From Bufo bufo (taxonomy: Eukaryota > Chordata > Amphibia > Anura > Bufonidae): a stretch of 64,000 nt of DNA. How positions within the stretch are numbered: position 1 is the first letter of the stretch; every line of letters begins with the position of its first letter. This document shows positions 9,034 through 21,931 of the stretch, in pieces. The DNA lies in NCBI RefSeq assembly GCF_905171765.1, contig NC_053390.1, forward strand, positions 581,648,471-581,712,470. Direction: 5' to 3'. A program made the position numbers and the translations under genes. Below the pieces are notes generated by a model that did not search any database, was not told the origin of the DNA, and saw only the letters and a program-made list of their open reading frames with translations.

Positions 9034-12000
9034 TTAATGAACATAAGCTTGTCCACGTTGGCTGTGGACAGGCGGCTGCGCTTGTCTGGGATTACCCCCC
9101 TGCCGTGCTAAACACACGTTCGGAATAATACACTTGCTGCAGGCCAGCACCTCCAAGGCGTAAAAGGTCAAGCTACGGCCATTTGGCCAATTTGGAAACC
9201 CAGAATTTGAATGGGGTAGACCCATCAGTCAGTACGTGTAGGCACGTGCACACTTACTGTTCCACCATATTGCTGAAATGCTGCCACCATATTGCTGAAA
9301 TGCTGCCTCCTGCTAAGACATTCCGTATCAACTGGTGGTGCTGAATGTTGTGGCGTGCTGACAAAGCTTTTCCATATTTCGGCCATGCTAACCCTCCCTT
9401 TTGGGGTGCTGGGCTGGCGGTGACCCAGCTGCGTTGGCAACTTCTTCCTCCTCCTCCGCCTTCGCTTTGTGCTTCCACTGAGCCCCCGCTGTCAGGTGTA
9501 AATCCCATCAGCAGAGCCTCTACCAGCAGGCGCTTGTACTCGCACATCTTCCGATCATGCTCAAGTGATGGAATTAAGGACAGCACGTTGTCCTTGTTGC
9601 AGGAATCCAGCAGGGTGGCCACCCAGTAATCAGCACTGGTTAGAATGTAGGTAACTCAGTGGTCATTGCGTAGGCACTGCAGCATGTAGTCGTTTGTGTG
9701 TGCCAGGCTTTCCAGAGGCAACGACAAGCTGTCCCCTGTGGGAGGTATATCGTCTGTATCCTCTGTATCCCCCAGCCATGCGATATTGATGCATATAAGC
9801 TGCTTTGGGTGCCACCCTGCTGTGAACACGGTTCCTCCTCATCATCCTCCTCCTCCTCATCCTGCAAAACTGTGCACTGGCTGGACAGTTCTGGAACCCA
9901 CCCTCTGAGCCACTTGTGAATGACTGGCCTGATAACCGTGGAAATGATACCTCTTCCTCCTCCTCTTCCTCCTGTGCCACATCCTCTTCCATCATCGCCT
10001 GAAGTGTTTTTTCGAGGAGACATAGAAGTGGGATAGTAACGCTGAGGACTGCGTCATCGGCACTGGCCATGTTGGTGGAGTACTCGAAACAGTGCAACAT
10101 GGCATACACGTCCCGCAAGGAGCCCACTCGTTGGTGGTGAAGTGGTGCTGTTCCGTAGGGTGACTCACCCATGTGTGCTGCAGCTGAAACTCCACTATCG
10201 CCTGCTGCTGCTCGCACAGCCTCTCCAGCATGTGCAAGGTGGAGTTCCACCTTATGGGTGCATCACATATGAGGCAGTGAGCAGTAAGGCCGAAGTTATG
10301 CTGCAAAGCAGACAGGCAAGCAGCAGCAGGGTGAGAAAGCTGAACGTGCGCACAGACCTCCCGCACTTTCTGCAGCAGCTCTGACATATCGGGGTAATTT
10401 ATCAGGAACCTCCTCATCACCAAATTCAGCACATGCGCCAGGCAAGGGATGTGCGTCAAACCGGCTATCCCCAGAGCTACTACGAGATTTCGCCCGTTAT
10501 CGCACCCCACCAGGCTGGGCTTGAGGCTCTGCGACACCAACCACTCATTGGTCTGTTGTCCCATGTCCATCCACAGCTCCTGCACGGTGTGGGGAGAACA
10601 GATGAGTTTCAAAACAGCCTGCTGTCATTTCCCCCTGGCTGTTGGTGGTGAAGGTGTCATGCTGACCAGATGAGGAGGTGGTAGTGGAGGAAGCAGAGTA
10701 GGAGGATGAGACAACGAGAAATGTCCTGCAATTCTCTGTGGCGTTAGAACATGCGCCAAACTGCTGTCCACCTCAGGCCCAGCCGCCACTGCATTTACCC
10801 AGTGTGCAGAAAGGGAGATATAACATCCCTGCCCATGCTTACTGGTCCACATATCGGTGGTTATGTAGACCTTGCCACAGATGGCGTTGCGCAGTGCACA
10901 CATGATTTTGTTCGCCACTTGGTTGTGCAGGACAGGAATGGCTCGCCTTGAAAAATAGTGGCGGCTGGGAACCACGAACTGTGGGACAGCCACCACCATA
11001 AGGTTTTTAAAAGTCTCTGTCTCCACCAGACGGAATGACAGCATTTCAAAGGCCAGGAATTATTAAAATGCTGGCATTCAGGGCCAGGGATCACAGGTGG
11101 GTACTTCCTCTTTCTCTCCATTGTTTGAGGGATGGACAGCTGAACACTTCCATGGGACAGTGTGGACATGCTGGTTGACAGTGGTGGAGGTGGTGGTGTT
11201 GCTGCCACATCCTCTGTTTGCAGGGTGGCAGGTGCCACTGTCACTCCAGAGGGGGAGAAAGAGGCCGAGACCGCAACAGAAGAGGGAGCAAGATGAGCCT
11301 GAGATCTTTTGTAGTTTTTCAGGTGTGTACTCCACTGCAGCTCGTGCTTTGCATTTAGATGCCTGGTCATGCAGGTGGTGCTCAGGTTTAGAACATTTAT
11401 GCCTCGCTTCAGGCTCTGATTGCACAGCGTGCAAACCACTCACGTCTTGTCATCAGCACATTGTCCGAAGAACTGCCTTGCCAGGTAATTCCCTGGAGCT
11501 GGCTTTGGTGTGCTCAGTCCCTGGGTGCGGTGGGCAGTAGCAGGGATACTGGCTAGAGGATGGCCACTCTGCTTTTGCACTCTGCTCCCTCTTTTGCTGT
11601 GCGGCTGACGCTGTGTGACCACCACCTCTTCCTCTAAACTGCACAAGTCACTCGCATGACCTTGATTCCATGTAGGGTTTAGGACCTCATCATCCTCCAC
11701 ATCATCTTCCACCCACTCTTCACCCCTGCCCTCCTTGCCGGTCTGCACACGGCAGAAAGCCGCAGTAGTTGGCACCAGTGTTTCGTCATCATCATCATCA
11801 GAGACGTTGTGCGGTGGTCCTCCCATGTCCACATCCTGAAACATAAGTAATTGGGCATCAGTGCACTCAATCTCTTCCACTTCTGGGGCAGGGCTAGGTG
11901 GATGGCCCACGTAAACCATGCCAGCAGAGTCATCAAAAAGCATAAAAGACTGTTGCCTGGCTTGGGGCTCAGACTGCTTGGCTGATTTGCAAGGGGGTGA

Positions 12001-12330
12001 GGTGAAAGACTGATGCCCATGGGCTGCAGGTGCCAACTCTGCTGTTTCAGCAGGGGACTGGGTGGGAGACAATATGAAGGAACTGGATGCACTGTCAGCC
12101 ATCCAATCTACTACCGCCTCTACTTGTTCTGGCCTCACCATTCGTACACCAGTATTCGGGCCTACAAAATGATGCTGAACGTCCTGTCGCCTACGTGCAC
12201 CTGAGGAAGGTGTTTCATTTGGGCATGTAGCTGGCACAGATTGACCACGTCCTCTCCCTGCAACCGAAGCTCCACCAGCACCAGCAGCACCACGACCAGG
12301 GCCACATCCCTTATTTGATGCTCTCCTCAT
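9034..12330 (-). pseudogene. hAT-C transposase (BED finger, broken)
   Basis: Reading from 12330, the N-terminus is Gly/Arg-rich with an acidic linker, then a BED finger. The codon between DKT and VVCTLC is TGA where hAT A and B have CGA, so a single CpG-type transition interrupts the finger at 11440-11443. Coding continues in shifted frames: MLSFRLVET...SRHYFS (11044), CGKVYITTDMWTSKHGQG (near 10850), CDNGRNLVVALGIAGL and CLAHVLNLVMRRF (near 10400-10500), RWNSTLHMLERLCEQ (near 10230), an acidic poly-E loop (near 9970), and a decayed dimerisation tail near 9110 with RVFSTAGG-like residues. These are the hAT catalytic core and C-terminal dimerisation signatures. At least one nonsense change and several frameshifts make it nonfunctional. 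Confidence 0.9.
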
Positions 12331-12379
12331 TCTTTGAGGTCACCCACCAAACTAACAGACAGATAAACTATATTTTTTC

Positions 12380-12790
12380 CCTTTGACGTATGCAGTGCAG
12401 GTGTACCTCACACCAAAAATGGGAAAATATCACCCACCGAACTAACAACGAATTAACTATATTAATTTCACTTTCACATATGCAGTGCAGGTGTACCTCA
12501 CACCAAAAATGGGTATATGTCACCGGCCAAACTAACAGTCAGATTAACTATATTAATTTCCATGTCACATATGCAGTGCACCTGTATCTCAGACCAAAAA
12601 TGGGTATATGTCACCCATGGAACTAACAGATTAACTATTATATTTCTGTGTCAGCGGTACAAAAATGGGGCATTGCACCCACAAAAATCACTATAGGTCA
12701 CCCACAGAATTAACAGCCATATTTATTATTATATTTCTGTGTCAGGTGTGCAAATCTGGTGTATTGCACCCACAAAAAATCATTATAGGT
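12380..12790. repeat. About 88-bp tandem array in hAT C
   Basis: The phrases ATGCAGTGCAGGTGTACCTC, ACCAAAAATGGG, TATGTCACC and AACTAACAG recur about five times with increasing divergence toward 12790. The array sits between the transposase start and the right terminal repeat. Confidence 0.85.
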
Positions 12791-13249
12791 CACCCACAAA
12801 ACAAATAACCAGATTCCTATTACTCTCCCTTGCTTCAGCTGCCTGCTTCCAGTCCCTGCACTACTCAGAGCTGATGGGTGTTGCTACACATGATCCAGCT
12901 TGTATAGAGGCTGGTTCACATTATGCATCGGTAAATCGCAGCCATACCATTACTAGGCATGGCTGTGATGGCTTCTAAGTGCCCACAGCTTAAAAGCTTG
13001 TTGATTGGCTGCCCTGCAGCCTTTCAAAAGCTTTATTAAATGCCCGAACACCGAACTTGAACCCAAACTTGAACCGCAAAGTTCGGTACGGACCCGAACT
13101 TTACAGTTCGGGTTCGCTTAACACTACTTAGAAGTGATGAGCCTGGGGGAGAGACTCCACAGAGTAGATCAGTTGCGAATCTGCATCAAGCAGAAAATGT
13201 CCCACTGGATGTCTCCCCACCAACTACAATCAAAAGAAAATTCTGGATG

Positions 13250-13536
13250 TGATTTTTTTTAGGGAAAAACATACTCCTTGCATGGTGCATGTGATCAATT
13301 TTGTGGTGCAACGCTTTTTGAAAAGTTTTATGGATTGCAGAAGGTGTTGGCCTTGTGCAGGGGACTGTTTATGCCTTTCAGATGTTTTTATGTGGCTAAG
13401 AAGGCCCTCCTGGGCTTGCAGCAACAGAATGGTCTACCTCTTCGCTGCTTTATCTTTGATGTTCCAAGTTGCTGGAATTACACCTTGCATATGTTGGAGT
13501 GTCTGTATGAGCAGCCTAAAGTGATCAATTATTAAA
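13250..13536 (+). pseudogene. Ancient hAT transposase fragment
   Basis: In shifting plus-strand frames one can read PCMVHVINFVVQRFLKS, then LQKVLALCRGLFMPFRC, then WNYTLHMLECLYEQPKV. These correspond to the hAT motifs LPCxAHxLNLxVxxFL and RWNSTLYMLERLxEQ. Surrounding frames are broken by stops, and no termini are visible. It appears older than hAT C, which is inserted just to its left in what seems to be the same decayed element. Confidence 0.7.
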
Positions 13537-16107
13537 TCATGCACAAAACCATCACAGCAGGGAACATGTGTTATTCTGAGCACAGGCAGTTTCAGTGTGA
13601 CATGCAACTGGCCACAGGAAAAGCCCAGTGGCTTGCTGGAGGCCATTGGGACCGTGAGGGTTGTTGTAGTCCTTCACAGTGCCTAACCGCTCTCACTCTA
13701 GTGCTCCTGGGTCACTCATGCAGTGAAAGGAGGATGTACCGTATCTTCCTGCAGGGCACACCCTGGTTCTGGAGTGCCGTCCTGATGGTGGATGGGGTGC
13801 CCTGAATGTTAAATGTGTGTGGTGCAGGGGTGCAAGGCAAGAGGGTGGGTGCAGGGCTGATGGAAGACACACAGAGTTATTGACTATGGTTGCAAAAATA
13901 AAGTCTCTCTTTACTGAATAATTAAAGGGAGGAGTAGGTCATATAGCAACAATAGGAAATATTCTGGAATATGTTTTACAGAGTAGGCTTCTCCCAGAAA
14001 TTCTGCATAGGCAGTAGCAATGATGGTAGTAGTCCTCCCTTAGTCTCACTTTAAGTTCACTTTGCAATCTTCCCAAATAACCACAGGCATGCAGATCTGT
14101 TCTTAATAACTCTTTCTACATTTCCCAGTTGCAGGGTGCAGATCTTAGTCTGGATGGACAGTCCATCTGGTGTGGTGGGCACCGAAGCAATATACCCTTT
14201 CCACAAGCAGTAAATTCTTATTGCCATAAAAATGTTGTACCTTCCTTTTAGAGGTAGTCTCTCAGTTAAGTTGTACTCTAGCAGCTTTTCAGTCTCAAGA
14301 ATAGTGTTTCCTGGATGAGGCTTCTATTTAGGTCTCCTTCTCAGATGTAGGTCTTGCCTATAGCTTTGCTCAACTATGACTCACACTAGCCACAGGGCGT
14401 GACTAGCCCATTACACTGGAAGGTAGGTTAAATGTATGTTAACTGTTTGTTGTCCACACACAATCATTTGGGATATACAGTGCATAAAGAAATGAGTGTA
14501 TTTAACATTACATTGCAGCCACCCCCTGAGGAGCCAGTGTAGAGAACAGAAGTGGTAGTGGCCCTGATGAAGTGTTTTGTTATGTTGTACTTTGTCAGGC
14601 TGTTGCTCCCTGGTGTAGTGGAAATATTGTACTGAAGAAAGAGGCCAAAGTTAAATGTAACAAGTCTTTTTTACTAAGAACTTTGAATAGCAGTTCTTTA
14701 CATTAAATACAAACTTTAAATACAAGCAGTAGCAGGCTTTAAGTGCAAATCTTCTCTGGCACCAGTAAGGAGGATAAGGAGGCAGGTTGGTTGGTGGAAA
14801 TTCAACTGTTAGGTGTTAATGGCCTAGTGGTCTTTTGGTGATAAGTGACTTGCTGAAGGTAGCAGTTCACGCTGCTGTCTGGAATGTCAAGGCATTACTT
14901 GAGGACAATTGGAGTAGAATTTGTACAGGAGCAGGGGCTCAGCAGGTTGCTTCCTCTCCTCTCTGTAGCTTAATAGGTATGCACCCTCTTTGCATGGAGC
15001 ACGTCTAGCCCACTCCTACCAAGAGGGGAGAAACAGGTTAGCCCTGTTCCTTGCCAGCCATTGCCAACCATTCCTTGCTGAGAACTACAGCCAGAAGCTA
15101 ACAATAAAATACATAATGCACAACAATATACAATTTGTAGTACCCCCAGGACACTGGCCATGATCAACCACCGTATTGGAGGTGGAGCCTGAAAGAACTG
15201 GGACATATTGTTAGCATCCAAACAAAGGGATGACTACTGGATAGCTATGCTTTTAGATAGTCGCTATCAAAGCAAAATGGGAGAATATTTTTCTAGTACT
15301 GTAAGGGAGGCAAAATTGTTATATTACCATTACCATTGAGTGAAGTGAATCATCCAAAATGGAATTCGTTCCGAAGTTTAGGAAAACTTCAATTCTAATT
15401 TCTAAATGAATCCGAATTTCCTTGCGTTTTGTGGTAACAAATCCGTTTTCCAGAAAAAGCGGCTGCACGTGTTAGAAAGTGAAAGTAAGTGTAGAAAAGA
15501 CAAGCTTGGGAATGTGAGATCACCCATAATGTGACTGGTAGCCACCCCCCTATAATGTCAGAGCTAGGCAGAGCCCCTTAAAATATAAAGCCTACAAACC
15601 TCCGTATTGCTGAGATCGTACAGAAGCCCACGGAGAAAAACATGCACATATCAAAAACAAAAAACTACCACAGGACAAAATACCTACAAAAATATAATAG
15701 CTTTATTGATAATACATATAATATACACATAAAAAACTACAAGAAAAGGCAAGATGGAAAAAAGACAGAGAAAGCAGCTGTAAAAAAAACAGTCTCAGTG
15801 ATACACTATACCCATATCCAACAGATGGTTTGTATCAAAGATGTATGTTAATCATGTATGGTCAGTAAAGGGTATATATAGATGAATTAGCACTAAGCCA
15901 CCACTAAACTAGTCAAAATAAGACCAAGAAATAGTGGTCAGACTAACAAATATAACCCACAGATAAAATTAATCTGCGATAGATTACAGACCAGGCATGA
16001 TATACAAGAGTATCTTAAACAGTAAGGTACTGTCAAGAGACACAATTGGAAAATGAAAAGACTTCATTAATGTAGTTACAGAGATGAATACACGTGCAGA
16101 TATGATA
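13537..16107. other. No gene recognised
   Basis: 13540-15220 has moderate GC and two AATAAA-like spots (near 13905 and 14640), each followed by a run such as CTTTACTGAATAA. This might be remains of a long terminal repeat, but no matching ends were found. 15350-15560 resembles 59841-60060 (GTGAAAGTAAG and nearby words), so it is a decayed hAT-type MITE. 15600-16107 is A-rich with no visible structure. Confidence 0.4.
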
Positions 16108-16733
16108 ATGATAATTAGGGATGAGCGTCAGGGGCAATATTGGAATTTGCGATATTTCATGAATAGAGTTGAGCGGACACCTGGAGGTTCGGGTTCGGCA
16201 GGTTCGGCCGAACTTGAAAAAAATGTTCGGGTTCGGGACCCGAACTTGACCCCGAACCCGAACCCCATTGAAGTCAATGGGGACCTGAACTTTTGGCCAC
16301 TAAAATGGCTCTAAAATAGCCCTGGAAAGGGCTAGAGGGCTGCAAAAGGCAGCAAAATGTGCTTAAAAGCATGGCAAATGCTCTGCAAAGAAATGTGGAT
16401 AGGAAAATGAATTAAAAAAACATAAAAGACCTTAAAAAAATAAAAATTAGGAATGATGTAGGAGGAAGAAGTTAAGGAGGCGGTGAATGGGTGGATGTGG
16501 CCGTGTAGGCTCACGTGGCGGTCTAGGTGGAAGCGGCGGCGAAGGAGGAATAGGTAGCCAACACAGATGTGTGTTATTTAGCATTTTTACATAGGGGTAT
16601 CCCCCAAAATATTGGGACATATATAAAAAAAAAAGGAATAAGTGCACTTGAGTACAAGGATGGATGGTTGAGGCTGTTAGAACTGTCTATTCTGCACAAG
16701 GTACAGACAAGTCTTGTGGGATCCAGGCCTGGT

Positions 16734-19700
16734 TCATTTTAATGGACGTGAGCTTGTCCACGTTGGCTGTGGACAGGCGGCTGCGTCTGTCTGTAATGAC
16801 GCCTCCTGCCGTGCTAAATACATGTTCAGAGAGTACACTGGCTGCAGGGCAGGCCAGCACCTCCAAGGCATATAGGCAAGCTCTGGCCATGTGGACAATT
16901 TGGAGACCCAGAAGTTGAATGGGGCAGAACCATCAGTCAGTACGTGTAGGTGTGTGCACAGGTACTGTTCCACCATATTGTTCAAATGCTGCCTCCTGCT
17001 AACACGCTCCATATCAGCAGTTGGGACCGGTTGTTGCGGCGAGGTGACAAAGCTTTTCCACATGTCGGCCATGCTAACCCTGCCTTCTGAGGTGCTGGCG
17101 CTGACACAGCTGTGTTGGTGACCTCTTCCTCCTCCCCTGCCTTTGCCTTGTGCTTCCACTTGTCTCCCGGCGTCAGTTGGGAATGCTCTCAGAAGCACGT
17201 CTACCAGCGTGCGCCTGTAGTCGCGCATCTTCCGATCACGCTCCAGTGAGGGAATTAAGGACGGCACATAGTCTTTGTAATGGGGATCCAGCCGGGTGGC
17301 CACCCAGTAGTCAGTTTCCCCACCCTTGAGCCACTTAGATGCGACTGTAGTGGGTTGCCGGGTGACGCGGACGGTTCATGACTTTGTTTTGTGCACGGCC
17401 GCGTCCCCATGGCAACCACTCACGTCATCGCTACGCGACACTGTCAGTTTGTTGCAGTGCCATGGAGCGGAGAGTTTTCTGCTTCCTCGGACATTGGCAA
17501 CAACTGACGTCAGAAGGGGAATTTTTCCCATTGGCTGACGGCAGACGGGGACGCATGCGCACTATAGTTTCCGGTACGCTGAGTTCAGCGCGCATTAGGA
17601 GTCTTGTGGACATGGAGTAATGCCTCGGGGACGTCATTTCTGCTTATGAGGTACAATACTGCACTGATTTGGATCGGAAGTTATCCTTGTTTATGAGTAT
17701 ATATGATGATCTATGAACATATATGAATTCGTACCATCCCACTTGGGGAGGGATAGCCCCACCCACTTTGTATTATATAAGGCACATGCTTGTAAATTTA
17801 TTGTATTGCTCGAGAAAGACCGATGAAGGTCGAAACGTCGCATCACCATGCTGTTTTGTGAATAAATCACCATTGGATTCACCATACTGGCGAGTGCTGC
17901 GGATTTTTGTATTTCTATAGACGTCGGGACCATTAATTGCTTCCCTATTATAGGATCAGTAGTGCTGCCAAACCTTTGTGTATACACCCAGTAGTCAGCA
18001 CAAGTTAAAATGTGGGCAACTCTGTTGTTGTTGCGCAGGCACTGCAGCATGTAGTCGCTCATGTGTGCCAGGCTGCCCAGAGGTAAGGACAAGCTGTCCT
18101 CTATGGGAGGCATATCGTCTGCGTCCTCCGTATCCCCCCAGCCATGCACCAGTGATGGGCCCGAGCTGCGTTGGGTGCCACTTCGCTGTGAACATGCTTC
18201 ATCCCCATCCTCCTCCTCATCCTCCTCGTCCTCCAGTAGTGGGCCCTGGCTGGCCAAATTTGTACCTGGCCTCTGCTGTTGCAAGAACTCCGCCTCTGAG
18301 CCACTTCTAAAAGACTGGCCTGAAAATGTTAGAGATGACCCCTCTTCCTCCTCCTCATCCTGGGCCACATCCTCTTCCATCATCACCCAGTGTTTTCTCA
18401 AGGAGACATAGAAGTGGTATTGTAACGCTGATAACGGCGTCATCGCCACTGTCAATGTTGGTGGAGTACTCGAAACAGCGCGACAGGGCACACAGGTCTC
18501 GCATGGAGGCCCAGTCATTGGTGGTGAAGTGGTGCTGTTCCGCAGTGCGACTCACCCGTGCGTGCTGCAGATGAAACTCCACTATGGCCTGCTGCTGCTC
18601 GCACAGTCTCTCCAGCATGTGCAAGGTGGAGTTCCACCTGGTGGGCACGTCGCATATGAGGCAGTGAGCGGGAAGGCCGAAGTTATGCTATAGAGCAGAC
18701 ACCCGAGCGGCGACAGGATGAGATTGCCGGAAGCGCGCACAGACGGCCCGCACTTTATGCAGCAGCTCTGACATGTCGGGGTAGTTGTGAATGAATTTCT
18801 GCACCACCAAATTCAGCACATGCGCCAGGCAAGGGATGTGCGTCAAACCGGCTAGTCCCAGAGCTGCAACAAGATTTTGCCCATTATCGCACACCACCAG
18901 GCCGGGCTTGAGGCTCACTGGCAGCAACCACTCGTCGGTCTGTTGTTCTATACCCCGCCACAACTCCTGCGCGGTGTCCCCCAAACACATCAGTTTCAGA
19001 ACGGCCTGCTGACGTTTACCCCTGGCTGTGCTGAAGTTGGTGGTGAAGGTCTGTCGCTGACCGGATGAGGAGGTGGTAGAAGAGGAGGAGGAATCCGAGT
19101 AGGAAGAGGAGGCAAAGAATGATGCCATGCGATCCTTGGCGGCGGAAGGACGTGCGCCAAACAGCTTTCCGCCTGGGGCCCAGCCACCACTACATTTACC
19201 CAGTGTGCAGTTAGGGAGATATAGCGTCCCTGGCCGTGCTTACTGGTCCACGTATGTGTGGTTAGGTGGACCTTGCCACAGATGGCGTTGCACAGTGCAC
19301 ACTTGATTTTATCCGATACTTGGTTGTGCAGGGAGGGCACGGCTCTCCTAGGAGAAGTAGTGGCTGCTGGGAACGACGTACTGTTGGACAGCAAGCGACA
19401 TGAGCTGTTTGAAGCTGTCCGTCTCCACCAGCCTGAATGACAGCATTTCAAAGGCCAATAGTTTAGAAATGCTGGCATTCAGGGCAAGGGATCGAGGGTG
19501 GCTAGGTGGGAATTTACGCTTTCTCTCAAAGGTTTGTGAGATGGAGAGCTGAATGCTTCCGTGTGACATGGTGGAAATGCTTGGTGACAGAGGTGGTGTT
19601 GTTGGTGGCACATCCTGTGTTTGCTGGGTGGCAGGTGCCAACGTTCCTCCAGAGGTGGAGGAAGAGGCCGAGGCAGCAGCAGAAGAGGGAGCAGGAGGGG

Positions 19701-20712
19701 CCTGAGCCCTTTCTAGGTTTTGAAGGTGCTTACTCCACTGCAGCCCGTGTCTCGCATGTAGATGCCTGGTCATGCAGGTTGTGCTTAGGTTCAGAACGTT
19801 AATGCCTCGCTTCAGGCTCTGATTGCACAGCGTGCAAACCACTCGGGTCTTGTCGTCAGCACATTGTGTGAAGAAGTGCCATGCCAGGGAACTCCTTGAA
19901 GCTGGCTTTGGTGTGCTCGGTCCCTGGTGACGGTGGCCAGTAGCAGGCGAACTGTTTTGGCGACGGCTGCTCTGCTTTTGCACCCTGCTTTTTCTACGCT
20001 GTTGGCTCGGTCTCACCACTGCCTCTTCCTCCGAACTCTGAAAGTCAGTGGCACGACCTTCATTCCATGTGGGGTCTAGGACCTCATCGTCCCCTGCATC
20101 GTCTTCCACCCAGTCTTCCTCCCTGACCTCCTTTTTGGTCTGCACACTGCAGAAAAACGCAGCAGTTGGCACCTGTGTTTAGTCATCATCAGAGACGTGC
20201 TGAGGTGGTATTCCCATGTCCTCATCAGGAAACATAAGTGGTTGTGCGTCAGTGCATTCTATGTCTTCCACCCCTTGGGAAGGGCTAGGTGGATGCCCTT
20301 GGGAAACCCTGCCAGCAGAGTCTTCAAACAGCATAAGAGACTGCTGCATGACTTGAGACTCAGACAGGTTCCCCGATATGCACGGGGGTGATGTGACAGA
20401 CTGATGGGCATGGGTTTCAGGTGCCACCTGTGCGCTTTCTGCAGAAGACTGGGTGGGAGATAATGTGAACCTGCTAGATCCACTGTCGGCCACCTAATTG
20501 ACTAGCGCCTATACTTGCTCAGGCCTTACCATCTTTAGAACGGCATTAGGCCCGACCAAATATCGCTGTAGATTCTGGCGGCTACTGGGACCTGAGGTAG
20601 TGGGTTCAGTAGGACGTGTAGCTGTGGCAGAACGGCCACGTCCTCTCCCTGCACCAGAGGCTCCACCAACACCACGACCATGACCGCGTCCCTTACTAGA
20701 TTTTTGCCTCAT
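16734..20712 (-). pseudogene. hAT-B transposase (BED finger, interrupted)
   Basis: Starting at 20712, the N-terminus (GRGHGRG repeats) is close to hAT A. Three early stops are visible against A: CAG and TGG codons have become TAG near 20500, and GAA has become TAA near 20180. The BED finger (CTLCNQSLKRG...RHLHARH) at 19720-19870 is intact. The core follows as MLSFRLVETDSF (19430), CNAICGKVHLTTHTWTSKHGQG (near 19270), VVCDNGQNLVAALGLAGL and CLAHVLNLVVQKF (18790-18900), and RWNSTLHMLERLCEQ (18620). An acidic loop (near 18340) precedes the 17315-17984 insertion, and the dimerisation tail with SVLSEHVFSTAGGVI lies near 16830. Intact hAT enzymes cut and paste DNA; this copy is dead but better preserved than C. 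Confidence 0.92.
17315..17984 (+). mobile_element. 670-bp PLE-like non-autonomous insertion with 14-bp duplication
   Basis: CACCCAGTAGTCAG is present at 17301-17314 and again at 17985-17998, and the hAT B frame resumes cleanly after the second copy. The insert has a GC-rich promoter-like front with a palindromic TGACGTCA at 17505-17512. Its AT-rich rear carries GACCGATGAAGGTCGAAACG near 17819, which looks like a decayed hammerhead core (CCGATGA instead of CTGATGA). The duplication length equals that of PLE2. No coding capacity. Likely a PLE-derived short element; a solo pseudo-LTR is the alternative. Confidence 0.75.
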
Positions 20713-20800
20713 AGTTAGCCTTCACCAAGCAAAGTAAAAAGTGGTTAAGTCTATTAAAAATAATTAACCCCCAATAAAAAAAAAACTGATGTAGGGTATT

Positions 20801-21813
20801 ATGTCATATGTTTATAGTAGATGTCTATAGAATAGACCCACTATAAAGTGTTCTCAGTGGTCTCAAATAAATATTGTTAATTAACTGAGTGTGCCTTGTT
20901 GAATTTTTATTAAGAATAATCTTTTATTTTTATCATTTTAAAATAATGATGAGACGGCTGAGTTTAATGAAACTACTGCGCTATTTGTATTGGAGAGAGG
21001 GAGCAGAGGGACCAATTACACAGTAGTGGTTTAAGCTTATCTGTCTAGAAGGCTAGGTAATTAGTATATAGGGGGAGAACCTAGTTAGTTTCACTAGAAG
21101 TCCCTATGCCCTTACCCTACTTGACCTAGTCTAGTCGGGGTGATAGCCTTAATGGCTGTAGTCGGAGCACTCGTCTTGAAAAAGACGACCCCCAGCCTCA
21201 GGAACCTCGGGCCTGTACTAAGAGTCCCTATGCTCTTACCTCTCTATCGTTTGTTGTCCTTTTTCATCCGACGCGTTTCGCCAGGTATGGCTCTTCAGGG
21301 AATGACGAGGATGTTCAGGTGATGAAGGCAGTAGCTCTCACCTGTATCGATCATGCGGCAGTGGCGGCGTTGTGGAGCTGTGCGTCTCTTTTTGTGCGTC
21401 TCGCTCCTCCCCTGCATGGAATTAACCAGTAGGCTGGTGAGGGCCAGGCGCATTCTTGACACTCCCCCCTTGTATGTCACCTGTCTGCTTCGCAGCGGAG
21501 ACATGCGCAGACAAGTCCCGCTTCTCACGTCGGACGGTCTGGCTATGCTCCGCTCTAGTGCGGAAGTGACGTAGTGTTTGGGAGTGGTTAGTTGTCATGG
21601 GGATCTCATACCGCGTCCCCGGCCGGCTTTTTTGTTTAGCAAGGTTACTTTTGCCTGAAAGGTATTAATAGTTAGGTTAAATTTATTCAAAGTTGGCAAA
21701 ATATACTCTAACTGGGCATTGATTATAGAGTACTATCATATCTTTAAACTTATATTATATTTTGTGAATTGTTTGATTGCTGTCATATTGATATTTTTAT
21801 CGCAAACATATTT
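20801..21813 (-). repeat. PLE2 pseudo-LTR, 3' copy
   Basis: About 1,013 bp, nearly identical to 25150-26161. It contains a hammerhead-like motif (21265-21310) and a GC-rich stretch with GGAAGTGACGTAG (21560 region). Penelope-like elements often carry such repeats because they insert from tandem or partially tandem RNA. Confidence 0.92.
21265..21310 (-). ncRNA. Hammerhead-ribozyme-like motif (PLE2, 3' pseudo-LTR)
   Basis: On the minus strand the core is CTGAAGA, stem II GCCA/TGGC with loop TACC, then GAAACGCGTC. The same GAAACGCGTC ending is found in PLE1. ATTCC before the core and GGAT after it form a stem I with one bulged base. The minimal stem III (AC-GC-GU) is typical of PLE hammerheads, which are thought to act efficiently as dimers. 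Activity is inferred. Confidence 0.78.
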
Positions 21814-21931
21814 ACATTTTTGGTTATAGTTTAGTGCATAACTGCATGGACACAATGTTGCTTGTCATTTTAATACCTATATATACCATAGAGGGCCAAT
21901 TAGGATTATCCTCCATACGTATATTGTATAT

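Larger units (their letters stand above)
8505..13126 (-). mobile_element. hAT element C, complete with 8-bp target duplication
   Basis: The element is flanked by CTTAGAAG at 8497-8504 and again at 13127-13134. Its ends are imperfect inverted repeats: TAGGGATGAGCGGATCC at the left and, on the minus strand, TAGTGTTAAGCGAACCC at the right (12 of 17 match). An 8-bp duplication is the hAT hallmark. The inside holds a minus-strand transposase pseudogene (9034-12330), a 5' tandem array (12380-12790) and GTTCGG-rich subterminal DNA at both ends. Length is 4,622 bp. Confidence 0.93.

Noticed and set aside
13800..15220. LTR retrotransposon between 13800 and 15220
   Set aside because: Polyadenylation-like motifs occur, but no matching termini, primer-binding site or coding region was found.
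21140..21574. Small proteins duplicated exactly at 25489-25923
   Set aside because: They lie in the two pseudo-LTRs of PLE2; the identity reflects repeat structure.
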